From Acidobacteriota bacterium (GTDB taxonomy: Bacteria; Acidobacteriota; Terriglobia; Terriglobales; Acidobacteriaceae): a stretch of DNA of 64,000 nt. Under the pieces are notes generated by a model that searched no databases, was not told the origin of the DNA, and saw only the letters and a list, made by a program, of their open reading frames with translations. The stretch lies in assembly GCA_018268755.1 (NCBI GenBank), contig JAFDVW010000003.1:357060-421059 (forward strand), written 5' to 3'. This document shows positions 24,841 through 32,309 of the stretch, one piece after another (position 1 is the stretch's first letter; every line of letters begins with the position of its first letter). The position numbers were made by a program, and so were the translations under genes.

Positions 24841-25455
24841 ATGTTAAAGACAAAGAAAATTGGTGTGCTGGCCCTGCAAGGCGATTTCGACGCCCATCGG
24901 CGGCGGTTGGAAGAGCTGGGCGCCGAGGTGGTGCTGGTCAAAAAGCCGGAGCAGCTGGCGGATATCGACGGGCTGGTAATTCCGGGCGGCGAGTCGAGCA
25001 CGTTTCTGAAGCTGCTGGGCGAAGAAGGGTTCGCCCAATTGCGCCAGTTTGTGCTGGCCAAGCCGACTTTCGGCACCTGCGCGGGGGCCATCCTGCTGGC
25101 CAAAGCGGTGGAAAACCCGCCGCAGGCAGGCCTGGGGGCCCTGGATATCGATGTCGTGCGTAATGCCTATGGGCGGCAGCGGGATAGCTCCATTCGAGAG
25201 GGCACCTTTCAAGGCGCGCCGATTGAGATGGTGTTCATCCGCGCGCCAAAAATTTCCCGCCTGGGACCGGGCGTGGAGGTGTTGGCCACCGAGGGCAAAG
25301 ATCCGGTAGCAGTGCGGCAGGGGAAAACCATGGCGGCGACGTTTCATCCCGAGCTTTCCGGTGATCCCCACGTGCACCGGGCCTTTCTGCAGCTGGTGGA
25401 AGACAGCGAAGATAATTTCCGAGACGGTCCCTCCAGCAAGCATAGAATTCCTTAG
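24841..25455 (+). CDS. pdxT: Pyridoxal 5'-phosphate synthase glutaminase subunit PdxT
   Basis: From the ATG at 24841 the product is 204 residues, the normal size for PdxT. It shows K-K-I-G-V-L-A-L-Q-G-D-F at the start, L-V-I-P-G-G-E-S-S-T (oxyanion region), F-G-T-C-A-G-A-I with the nucleophilic Cys (about 80), and a final T-F-H-P-E-L that carries the catalytic His and Glu. It releases ammonia from glutamine and channels it to PdxS. The gene is separated from pdxS by 5.5 kb of accessory DNA, then followed by a ROK kinase gene 34 bp later. Confidence 0.96.
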   Translation: MLKTKKIGVLALQGDFDAHRRRLEELGAEVVLVKKPEQLADIDGLVIPGGESSTFLKLLGEEGFAQLRQFVLAKPTFGTCAGAILLAKAVENPPQAGLGALDIDVVRNAYGRQRDSSIREGTFQGAPIEMVFIRAPKISRLGPGVEVLATEGKDPVAVRQGKTMAATFHPELSGDPHVHRAFLQLVEDSEDNFRDGPSSKHRIP

Positions 25456-25489
25456 GTACAGTCCTGATTCCCCCAAAGGAGAAAATACT

Positions 25490-26506
25490 GTGCAAGTCGT
25501 GGCCGGTGTAGACCTGGGCGGGACTTCAATCAACTACACGCTGTTAAACCAGCAGGAAAAATTCCTGATTGAAGGTTTATGCGAGCATCCTGCGCTCACC
25601 AAACAGGGGCCGGCAATCTGCCTGCAGCAGATTGCCGATGGTTTGCAGATCGCGGTGCAAAAGGCCGGCGTATCGCTGGCCGACGTAGTGGCCGTCGGCC
25701 TGGACACGCCGGGGCCGGCCAGCGCGGCGGGCAAGCTGAGCCTCCGCGGCTCGACCAACTTTGTCCATGCGGCCTGGGCGGGGTTCGATATCCGGGAAGG
25801 GCTGGCCGCGAAACTGGGCAAGCCGGTCTCCTATCTGAATGACGCCAACGCGGCGGCGCTGTGGGGGCACTATGCGATTTTCGGCTCGAACAGCCGCGAG
25901 ACTTCGGTCTCCAGCGTGATTGGCACGGGCAATGGCGGGGGCGTGATCCTCGAGGGCCGCGTGGTCAAAGGCAAGAACGGGTTTGGGGGCGAACTGGGCC
26001 ATGTGCTCATCCCTTACCAGAGCATTGCGGACAGCCATGGAATTCGCCCGCAATGCAATTGCGGGCGGGTGGGTGATCTGGAGTCGCTATGCTCGCTGAC
26101 CGCGATTGAGAACAATATCCTGCCGTATTTTCTGCCCAAGTTTCCCGGCCACGAATTGGGCCGGGTGAGCCTGCATGAGGCCGCCAAGCGGGTGCGCGGC
26201 CTGGCCGATAGAGGCGACGCCTTGTGCCGGGAGGTTTTTCGCGTGCAGGCGCATGCACTGGGTTTGTTCTTCGATGAGATGGTCAACACCTTCGACCCTG
26301 ACGCCTTCATAGTGGGCGGCGGCGCACTCGAGACCAGCCAGGCATTTCAGGACTGGTTTGTGAGGGAAATTCGCAAGGCCATGCCGGCACAACGCGAGGA
26401 GCAGGCGGATATTCCAATCCACGTCATGCCGAATGGAGACACGGCGGGAGCTCGCGGGGCCGCCATCGAGGCCCTGCAGCTGGCGCGGCAAGGCGGCCTG
26501 GCGTAG
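25490..26506 (+). CDS. ROK-family sugar kinase with altered zinc motif
   Basis: A GTG at 25490 with AAGGAG eight bases upstream begins a 338-residue ROK protein; the open frame before it lacks a start site. Visible motifs are A-G-V-D-L-G-G-T-S-I (ATP phosphate loop), L-N-D-A-N-A-A-A (catalytic Asp), G-T-G-N-G-G-G-V, and G-F-G-G-E-L-G-H (metal His). The usual C-x-C-G-x-x-G-C-L-E zinc motif reads C-N-C-G-R-V-G-D-L-E-S-L-C, so the third Cys is replaced by Asp. There is no N-terminal helix-turn-helix, so it is a kinase and not a NagC-type repressor. The substrate is probably glucose or a related hexose. Confidence 0.88.
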   Translation: MQVVAGVDLGGTSINYTLLNQQEKFLIEGLCEHPALTKQGPAICLQQIADGLQIAVQKAGVSLADVVAVGLDTPGPASAAGKLSLRGSTNFVHAAWAGFDIREGLAAKLGKPVSYLNDANAAALWGHYAIFGSNSRETSVSSVIGTGNGGGVILEGRVVKGKNGFGGELGHVLIPYQSIADSHGIRPQCNCGRVGDLESLCSLTAIENNILPYFLPKFPGHELGRVSLHEAAKRVRGLADRGDALCREVFRVQAHALGLFFDEMVNTFDPDAFIVGGGALETSQAFQDWFVREIRKAMPAQREEQADIPIHVMPNGDTAGARGAAIEALQLARQGGLA

Positions 26507-26538
26507 ATGTTTGGTATCTGCGAGAAGTGAGGTGCGCT

Positions 26539-26946
26539 ATGCGAGGAGCCTGGGCGGTTCTTCTGTCTTGCGTCATGCTGTGGCCCGGCTGCGGTGGTGT
26601 GTCGTGCACGCTCGTTGGTATAAACGTTTCTCCCGCCAGCGCCACACTGAACCATGCGGACAGCGCCAACAATAGCCAGGAATTTGCCGCTTTCGGTTCG
26701 CTTTCGGGCCATTGCGTCTCGCCGGCCACCGCGGCGCAAAGCACGCTCCAGAGCGCCCGGCGCGATGTGGTCTGGTCGGTCTCAGACCCGGTGAATGTCA
26801 GCATCAGCAACACGAACGATGAGACTTTTGGAAGGGCAACTTGCCTGAGTGCGACGTCGGGATCGGTCACCGTGACAGCGACTTTGCCCGCCAGCGCAGG
26901 GGAAGGAAAGACGCTGGCAGGGACGGCAACGTTGTCGTGTGATTGA
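26539..26946 (+). CDS. Hypothetical exported Ig-like protein
   Basis: This 135-residue protein has an N-terminal hydrophobic segment (AWAVLLSCVMLWPGC) that could be a lipoprotein or ordinary signal. The rest is Ser/Thr/Ala-rich beta structure: V-G-I-N-V-S-P-A-S-A-T-L-N near the start, D-V-V-W-S-V-S-D in the middle and G-S-V-T-V-T-A-T-L-P near the end. This pattern resembles bacterial Ig-like (BIG_2) domains. Four cysteines follow the signal. Function is unknown; a cell-surface role is plausible. Confidence 0.6.
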   Translation: MRGAWAVLLSCVMLWPGCGGVSCTLVGINVSPASATLNHADSANNSQEFAAFGSLSGHCVSPATAAQSTLQSARRDVVWSVSDPVNVSISNTNDETFGRATCLSATSGSVTVTATLPASAGEGKTLAGTATLSCD

Positions 26947-26984
26947 GCGTTCTTTCTGGCTGATGGCTTTTGTTGCCGGATGTG

Positions 26985-27052
26985 GGTAGGGGTTCTTCGA
27001 CTCGTCCATACTTCGCTTCGCGAAGTGTGGACATCGCTCAGAATGACAGCAT
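26985..27052. repeat. Repeat of the TCTTCGACT...CTCAGAATGAC family
   Basis: GGGTTCTTCGACTCG and CGCTCAGAATGACA bound an internal hairpin with arms GTCCATACTTCGC and GCGAAGTGTGGAC. Flanks match the elements near 20280 and 53009 while the hairpin sequence differs. Confidence 0.75.
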
Positions 27053-27079
27053 AAGAAAAGGCGGCCCGCGGGCCGCCTT
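27053..27079 (-). terminator. Intrinsic terminator of the GH3 gene
   Basis: A perfect inverted repeat AAGGCGGCCC / GGGCCGCCTT (27058-27079, 2-bp centre) lies 18 bp after the stop of the minus-strand glucosidase gene. Read leftward it is followed by TTTTCTTATG. Confidence 0.88.
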
Positions 27080-27096
27080 CTGGTTTCAGGGAAGAA

Positions 27097-29334
27097 CTAC
27101 CGTAAGCTGACGGTCTGCTTTAAGGGCAAAGTCTGCGACGAGGGGCCGACCTGGAAGCCGTAGTCGCCCGGGACCAGCTTCCAGCCGTTACTATCGACGT
27201 CAAAGATGGAAAGAAAGCCCGGTTCAACTTCGACCGTGACATCCTTCTTCTCTCCCGGATTCAGTTGGATCTTGCTCCATCCCACCAGGCGCTTGGGTGG
27301 TTCGTTCGCGCTGGCCGGCAGCGAAGTGTACACCTGGGCGATCTCCGCGCCGGCGCGCTTGCCGGTATTGGCCAGGGTGAAGCTGACGCGCACGGGATTC
27401 CCGGCTTGCACCTTGAGGTTCGAATAGGCATAGGTGGTGTAGGAGAGTCCGTGGCCGAAGGGGAAGAGCACCGGCTTGTTCCCGGCGTCGTACCACTTGT
27501 AGCCGACCTTCAAGCCTTCGTCATAGTGCGTATCAAAGGAAGGCAGGCCTTCGAGGGTCTTGGTCCACCAGTCAGGATCGGTGGCCGAGTCAGGGACATC
27601 TTTCGGATCGGGCTTGGCGATGGTGAGATGGGGCAGGTCGGCTTCATGGCGCGGGAAGGTGATGGGCAGCTTGCCGCTGGGGTTGACCTCTCCAAAGAGA
27701 ATATTGGCCAGGGCCTGTGCGCCGCGGCTACCCGCAAACCACGCTTCGAGGACGCTGTTTACTTGTCCCAGCCAGGGCATGGTGACGGGGTTGCCGGTTT
27801 CGAGCACTACCACGGTGCGAGGATTGGCGGCCGCGACAGCGGCAATCAGAGCGTCCTGACTATCCGGCAGGCCGAGCGAATCGGCGTCCGCGCCCTCGGT
27901 CTCCCACTTGTAGGCGAAAACGACCGCGACTTCAGAGCTTTTGGCGAGCGCAACCGCGGCAGGGATGTCTTCTCCAGAAGCGAACTCAACGTTCGCATTG
28001 GGCGCTTTGGCGCGGATATTCTTCAGGGGCGAAGTGGGAAACCATACAGGCTTTCCCCACACCGTGGCGCCTTTCCCCGGAGGCATAATGACGTTGCCGC
28101 CGGGAGGATCGACCTGCGCCGAACCTCCGCCCGAGATCATGCCAACATCGGAGTGCCCGCCGATTACGGCGATGCTCCGGATCCTGGCAGCATCCAGCGG
28201 CAACAGGGCCTTCTCGTTCTTCAGCAGCACCATACTGCCTTCGGCGATGCGCTGGGCAACTTCGAATCCCCCCTCGACATCTACCACGCTCTTCTGCGGC
28301 GGATCATCAATCACACCGGTGGCGAACATGGAACGCAGAATGCGATGGACGTGGTCATTCAATTCGGCCGTCGAAGTCTTTCCCGATTCCACCGCTTTCT
28401 TATACGGCTCGCCATAAAAGTATTCGCCAGGCTCTTCATGGTCGAGCCCGGCAGCGGAAGCTTTTGCCGTGCTGTGCGTGCCGCCCCAATCGGAGAGCAC
28501 GAAGCCCTTGAACTTCCATGCGTTCTTCAGCACGTCGGTGAGCAGATATTTGTTCTCGCAGGCGTAGTCGCCGTTCAGGCGATTGTAAGAACACATGACC
28601 CCGGCGGCCTCGGAGTCCCGCAGGCCGATCTCAAAGGCCAGCAGATCGGTCTCCCGCATGGAGCGCTTGTCGATGATGATGTTGACCGCATTGCGGCCGC
28701 TTTCCTGATTGTTCAGCGCATAGTGCTTCAGGTCGCCCAGCACATGCTGCGCCTGTAAACCCTTCATGACCTGCCCCACCATGCGTCCGGCCAGGATGGG
28801 GTCTTCGCCGAGATACTCAAAGTTGCGGCCATTGCGCGGTTCGCGGGTCAGGTTTACGCCGCCGCCCAGCGACATGTTGTAACCCTGGGCGCGCAGCTCA
28901 CGGCCAATCAGCGCGCCATACGCATAAGCCTCCTTCAGGTCCCAACTGGCGGCGCTGGCCAGATTGTTGGGCAGGGCGGTGGAGTAGCGTCCGTTTTCAC
29001 CGCTGCTGCGCACCCCGTAGGCGGCGTCCGACATGTTGATATCGGGAATGCCGAGACGGCGAACACCCACTACGTAGCCGGCACCGCCATTCGACTGCGC
29101 GTGCAGAGGACTGACCGGACCGAGCCCCACCATGCCCGTGCCGTGCAACAGGCTGATTTTCTCGTCGAGGGTCATCTGTTGCAAGACCAGCTCCGCCCGC
29201 TGGTCGGGCGAGAGGCTGGTATTCATCCAGGGCCGGTCGGGAGGAGCAGTTTGAGTCCAGGCGGAAATTGCCAGGACCAGCACCAGAGCAGCACGCGCAA
29301 CCAGGCGCGAAAAGGACATGAACGACTTGGTCAT
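27097..29334 (-). CDS. Exported GH3 beta-glucosidase
   Basis: This 745-residue protein has a signal peptide (about 8-28) and a typical three-part GH3 layout. The N-terminal barrel carries G-D-L-K-H-Y-A-L-N-N-Q-E and the nucleophile in V-L-S-D-W-G-G-T (Asp about 282). The alpha/beta sandwich contains I-A-V-I-G-G-H-S. A C-terminal fibronectin III-like domain (about 650-735) begins after H-G-L-S-Y-T-T-Y. It should release terminal beta-linked glucose or xylose from oligosaccharides in the periplasm. It is a single-gene unit with its own terminator, divergent from the ArsR operon. Confidence 0.93.
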   Translation of the reverse strand: MTKSFMSFSRLVARAALVLVLAISAWTQTAPPDRPWMNTSLSPDQRAELVLQQMTLDEKISLLHGTGMVGLGPVSPLHAQSNGGAGYVVGVRRLGIPDINMSDAAYGVRSSGENGRYSTALPNNLASAASWDLKEAYAYGALIGRELRAQGYNMSLGGGVNLTREPRNGRNFEYLGEDPILAGRMVGQVMKGLQAQHVLGDLKHYALNNQESGRNAVNIIIDKRSMRETDLLAFEIGLRDSEAAGVMCSYNRLNGDYACENKYLLTDVLKNAWKFKGFVLSDWGGTHSTAKASAAGLDHEEPGEYFYGEPYKKAVESGKTSTAELNDHVHRILRSMFATGVIDDPPQKSVVDVEGGFEVAQRIAEGSMVLLKNEKALLPLDAARIRSIAVIGGHSDVGMISGGGSAQVDPPGGNVIMPPGKGATVWGKPVWFPTSPLKNIRAKAPNANVEFASGEDIPAAVALAKSSEVAVVFAYKWETEGADADSLGLPDSQDALIAAVAAANPRTVVVLETGNPVTMPWLGQVNSVLEAWFAGSRGAQALANILFGEVNPSGKLPITFPRHEADLPHLTIAKPDPKDVPDSATDPDWWTKTLEGLPSFDTHYDEGLKVGYKWYDAGNKPVLFPFGHGLSYTTYAYSNLKVQAGNPVRVSFTLANTGKRAGAEIAQVYTSLPASANEPPKRLVGWSKIQLNPGEKKDVTVEVEPGFLSIFDVDSNGWKLVPGDYGFQVGPSSQTLPLKQTVSLR

Positions 29335-29449
29335 AATGTTCCTCGGCGAGCAGGGAATCTCGGGATGGTAGCGGAAGCCATGAGAAAAACGATTTTATGC
29401 TCGCTTCATTCTAGAAGAGAGAAGCCCGGCCCCGAAAGATAAAAAATGA

Positions 29450-29481
29450 TTGACAGGATATTTGTGTAACGGTATGGTTAC
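29450..29481 (+). promoter_or_regulatory. Promoter with overlapping operator for the arsR-type gene
   Basis: TTGACA (29450-29455) is followed after exactly 17 bp by TATGGT (29473-29478). An inverted repeat GTAAC-N6-GTTAC (29466-29481) covers the -10 box, as expected for autorepression by an ArsR-type dimer. Another GGTTAC half-site lies at 29501-29506. The predicted transcript would begin only about two bases before the ATG at 29487. Confidence 0.8.
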
Positions 29482-29486
29482 GCATT

Positions 29487-29843
29487 ATGCGTCACCCAAA
29501 GGTTACATATTCCACAGAAGCTGCCTTCCAGGCCTTGGCGGATCCTACCCGCCGGGCTGTGCTCGACCTGTTGCGGCAAGGCAGCCAGCCCGCGGGACAG
29601 ATCGCGCGGGCGTTTCCTATTTCGCGGCCCGCCATTTCCAAGCATCTCCGCCTGTTGCGCCGGGCCCACCTGGTGCAGGAGCGCCGGGAGGGGCGGCACC
29701 GCATGTATCAATTGAACCCCGAGCCGCTCAAGGCCGTGGATTCGTGGCTGGAGCACTACCGCGTGTTCTGGAAAGCAAACCTGAACAACTTGAAAGCATT
29801 CGTGGAAAGCGAATACGCCAAGGAGACAGGGAAATCCGAGTGA
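29487..29843 (+). CDS. ArsR-family winged-helix repressor
   Basis: This 118-residue protein has the conserved A-L-A-D-P-T-R-R-A-V-L-D-L-L opening and a recognition helix in I-S-R-P-A-I-S-K-H-L-R-L-L (about 46-58). The wing is R-R-E-G-R-H-R-M-Y. There is no cysteine metal site, so it belongs to the SdpR/YdfF-like group usually paired with AHSA1-domain genes, as here. It probably represses its own operon (exported protein plus two SRPBCC proteins) through the palindrome on its promoter. No Shine-Dalgarno site precedes the ATG. Confidence 0.93.
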   Translation: MRHPKVTYSTEAAFQALADPTRRAVLDLLRQGSQPAGQIARAFPISRPAISKHLRLLRRAHLVQERREGRHRMYQLNPEPLKAVDSWLEHYRVFWKANLNNLKAFVESEYAKETGKSE

Positions 29844-29884
29844 CGTTTCAGGCCCCCATTTCCAAAGATTGAAAGGAGAAAAAG

Positions 29885-30388
29885 ATGAAAGCATTTCGCA
29901 TGGCAATGTCGTTCGCGCTGCTTTTCCTCGCCACCGCCGCGGTGGCGGAGAGCGGGGCACAGCAATCTCTGGCTCAACTGAAGTCTTTGGCCGGCGACTG
30001 GCAGGGCAAGACCGCGGAGGGAAGTGCGGTCCGCGTTTCCTACAAACTGACCGCCAATGGGTCGACGCTGATGAGTGAAATTCTAGCCGAAAAGCACCAT
30101 GGGGATTTGATGGTCTCCATGTTTCATCTCGACGGCGATCGCCTGATGATGACCCACTATTGCTCCGCCGGAAACCAGCCGCGCATGGTTGCCACCGTCT
30201 CGCCCGACGGCAAGACGTTCACCTTCGACTTCGTCGACGGCACGAACCTGGTCTCGGCAACTCCCGGACACATGCAGCGCGCCGTCTTTACGCTGCTCGA
30301 TTCCGGACATCACACCGAAGACTGGATTTTTCTGCAAAACGACGGTAAACAACACAGCGAGCACTTTGACCTGCAACGCATGCAATAA
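29885..30388 (+). CDS. Exported DUF1579-like hypothetical protein
   Basis: This 167-residue protein has a signal peptide (MKAFRMAMSFALLFLATAAV, cut near AES). The mature part is a small beta-barrel-like domain opening L-K-S-L-A-G-D-W-Q-G-K, with D-G-D-R-L-M-M-T-H-Y-C and T-E-D-W-I-F further on. This pattern resembles lipocalin-like DUF1579-type proteins. AAAGGAG precedes the ATG. It lies in the ArsR operon between the repressor and the AHSA1 genes and may bind a hydrophobic ligand, but this is inferred only. Confidence 0.7.
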   Translation: MKAFRMAMSFALLFLATAAVAESGAQQSLAQLKSLAGDWQGKTAEGSAVRVSYKLTANGSTLMSEILAEKHHGDLMVSMFHLDGDRLMMTHYCSAGNQPRMVATVSPDGKTFTFDFVDGTNLVSATPGHMQRAVFTLLDSGHHTEDWIFLQNDGKQHSEHFDLQRMQ

Positions 30389-30422
30389 CATTCACCGGAA
30401 AACGCCGCTATGAGGAGCATCT

Positions 30423-30908
30423 ATGCCTGACATCATGACGACACTGGACCAGGACACCCTGGTCTCCGAGATCCACGTAGCGGCGCCGCCGGAGAGAGTT
30501 TTCCAGGCGCTCAGCGATCCTCGCCAGCTTTCGCAGTGGTTTGCAGGCAGCGAGTCCTGCAAGAAAAAGTCCTGGGAATTCGAAGCCCGCAAAGGCGGGA
30601 AGTGGCGTATGGCCGATATTCCTTCCGCCGCGCCGCAGTCCGGCAGCGAACATGCCGATATCGAGGTCCACGGCGAGATCGTCGAATATGACCCACCGCG
30701 CACCCTGGCCTACACCTGGCTGGCCAACTCGCATCAGAACCGGTTGGTGCCGACGCTGGTACGCTGGGAGCTGAGCCCCATCGGGAACGGAACGAGAGTA
30801 AAAGTCATCCACAGCGGGCTGGCCGGAGAAGACGCGGCGCGTAAGGACTACGCGGGGGGCTGGCCGGGTGTGGTGGCTTCGCTCAAGCAATACGTGGAAC
30901 AAAACTAA
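30423..30908 (+). CDS. AHSA1/SRPBCC-domain protein (first copy)
   Basis: This 161-residue protein is one START-like SRPBCC domain: A-A-P-P-E-R-V-F-Q-A-L-S-D-P near the start, a W-F-A-G stretch, then V-E-Y-D-P-P-R-T-L-A-Y-T-W, and a long C-terminal helix (W-P-G-V-V-A-S-L-K-Q-Y). Such domains have a hydrophobic pocket and are commonly adjacent to ArsR repressors. The neighbouring gene encodes a paralogue with an almost identical start, so the pair arose by duplication. GAGG precedes the ATG. Confidence 0.85.
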   Translation: MPDIMTTLDQDTLVSEIHVAAPPERVFQALSDPRQLSQWFAGSESCKKKSWEFEARKGGKWRMADIPSAAPQSGSEHADIEVHGEIVEYDPPRTLAYTWLANSHQNRLVPTLVRWELSPIGNGTRVKVIHSGLAGEDAARKDYAGGWPGVVASLKQYVEQN

Positions 30909-30930
30909 CTGCAACCCGACAGGAGAACCT

Positions 30931-31446
30931 ATGGCAAGCGCGACCATTACGCCCGACCAGGACACGATATTGGCGGATATTTTCATCGCCGCTCCTCCGG
31001 AGCGCGTCTTTCAGGCCATCACCGATCCGAGTCAGACCCGGCAATGGTGGGGACAGAAAGATATGTACCGCGTCACGGACGGACAGTCCGACCTACGGCC
31101 GGGAGGGAAGTGGTTCAGTGCGGGCGTGGGAGTAGATGGAAGCACTTTCCGCGTGGACGGGGAATACCTGGAAGTTTCCCCGCCCACGCTTCTCGTCTAT
31201 ACCTGGAACGCCAGCTGGACGGAAAACCTACGGACCGTAGTGCGCTGGGATCTGGTGGCGGAGAACGTCCATGGACTGCAATCCAGCGGGCCGCAAAAGA
31301 TGGGAACGGGCACGCGGGTGAAAATCACCCACAGCGGCTTCGCCGGAAACGGAAAGGAAATCACCGGTCACGGCGAGGGTTGGAAGCGGGTGTTGGGCTG
31401 GATGCAGCTCTTTGTGGAGCAGGGTAAGACCATCGAGAACCGGTAG
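30931..31446 (+). CDS. AHSA1/SRPBCC-domain protein (second copy)
   Basis: Starting at the ATG at 30931 (AGGAG upstream) gives 171 residues. It has the same A-A-P-P-E-R-V-F-Q-A-I opening as the preceding gene, then W-W-G-Q-K, L-V-Y-T-W and a C-terminal helix G-W-K-R-V-L-G-W-M-Q-L-F. An extra segment (about 105-125) distinguishes it from its neighbour. It is the last gene of the ArsR operon. The ligand is unknown. Confidence 0.85.
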   Translation: MASATITPDQDTILADIFIAAPPERVFQAITDPSQTRQWWGQKDMYRVTDGQSDLRPGGKWFSAGVGVDGSTFRVDGEYLEVSPPTLLVYTWNASWTENLRTVVRWDLVAENVHGLQSSGPQKMGTGTRVKITHSGFAGNGKEITGHGEGWKRVLGWMQLFVEQGKTIENR

Positions 31447-31455
31447 AGTAGCGGT

Positions 31456-32037
31456 TCAGCGCAGCGCTCCCTGGTATTGCGAGAGGAGCGCCTGCAGGGA
31501 GCCGCCCAATTTGTGAAACGGGTTCGCGGAATCTTGCAGATCATCTTCTGTGGCGCTGGCGGTGAAAATGCCGGCATCGGTGAGAACGTAGAAGGTGACT
31601 TCTCCTGGCCGCGGTAAGGGGAAGGTGCGGGCGAACTGCATGCGCGGTCGCACTTCGGTGGCCAGGGAAACGGTTTCGCGGGCAAGGGCACGAACCGAAG
31701 CCTGCGACTGGCCACCGCCGATGGCGCCGCCCCCCTGGCTCAGGTAGACGCTGGCGTTACCGTCGGCAATGGCGACCACCGTGGCAGTGCCGGAGGAAAT
31801 TCCCCAATCCATCATTACCGCGAAGGGCTCGTCCTGGGTGGAGGCGGGCGGCAATCCTAGTTTCAGGCGGGAACCTTGCAAAACTGTATCGCGCAACTGC
31901 ACATAGAGATTCGGGGAAGGCGAAGCCTTGTCGCCGACTGGCTGTGCGCGCTGTGTGCGGGCCACGCGGCGGCCGCGCCAGAGCACCCACGCCAGGATCA
32001 GCAAAGCTGCAATGAGAAATCGAATCAGCCCGCGCAC
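31456..32037 (-). CDS. Membrane-anchored hypothetical protein, 193 residues
   Basis: A GTG start gives one N-terminal membrane helix (LIRFLIAALLILAWVLW) followed by R-G-R-R and a periplasmic or cytoplasmic domain of about 165 residues. The domain is beta-rich, with F-A-V-M-M-D-W-G-I-S-S-G-T-A-T-V-V-A and G-G-G-A-I-G-G-G-Q-S. I do not recognise the family. TAAAAT lies about ten bases before the GTG. It is on the same strand as the reverse transcriptase but separated from it by about 270 bp of repeats, so a functional link is not supported. Confidence 0.6.
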   Translation of the reverse strand: MRGLIRFLIAALLILAWVLWRGRRVARTQRAQPVGDKASPSPNLYVQLRDTVLQGSRLKLGLPPASTQDEPFAVMMDWGISSGTATVVAIADGNASVYLSQGGGAIGGGQSQASVRALARETVSLATEVRPRMQFARTFPLPRPGEVTFYVLTDAGIFTASATEDDLQDSANPFHKLGGSLQALLSQYQGALR

Positions 32038-32076
32038 GATGAACGTTATTTTAGCATTCTAAAATCCGGCTGAAAT

Positions 32077-32297
32077 GTGGGGCGGGCGCTCCCGCCCGCC
32101 TGTATCTCGATATTTTGCCGGCTTAGGATTAAGGACAACCCAGGTTCACGTAGGGACAGCCGCCTCGGCTGTCCGGCGGAGCCTAGCTCCGCGAAACGAA
32201 CCATACCCCTGCTTTCTCCACCCCTTTGTCATTCCGAATGGCTTCAGCCATGAGGAATCTGCTTTTGCAACACCGCGGGCACGAGTGCCCGCGCCAC
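32077..32297. repeat. Cluster of unrelated palindromic repeats
   Basis: This gap holds GGCGGGCGCTCCCGCC (about 32080-32100) and a GGACAGCCGCCTCGGCTGTCC hairpin (about 32152-32173). It also has CATTCCGAATGGCTTCAGCCATGAGGAATCTGC (about 32230-32262, split flank and hairpin) and a GCGGGCACGAGTGCCCGC palindrome (32274-32292). No coding signal was seen. Similar elements occur near 24650 and 39547. Confidence 0.75.
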
Positions 32298-32309
32298 AAA
32301 CGCTCCCAC

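Noticed and set aside
27265..28758. A 497-codon plus-strand frame
   Set aside because: Antisense to the GH3 glucosidase, which has intact catalytic motifs.
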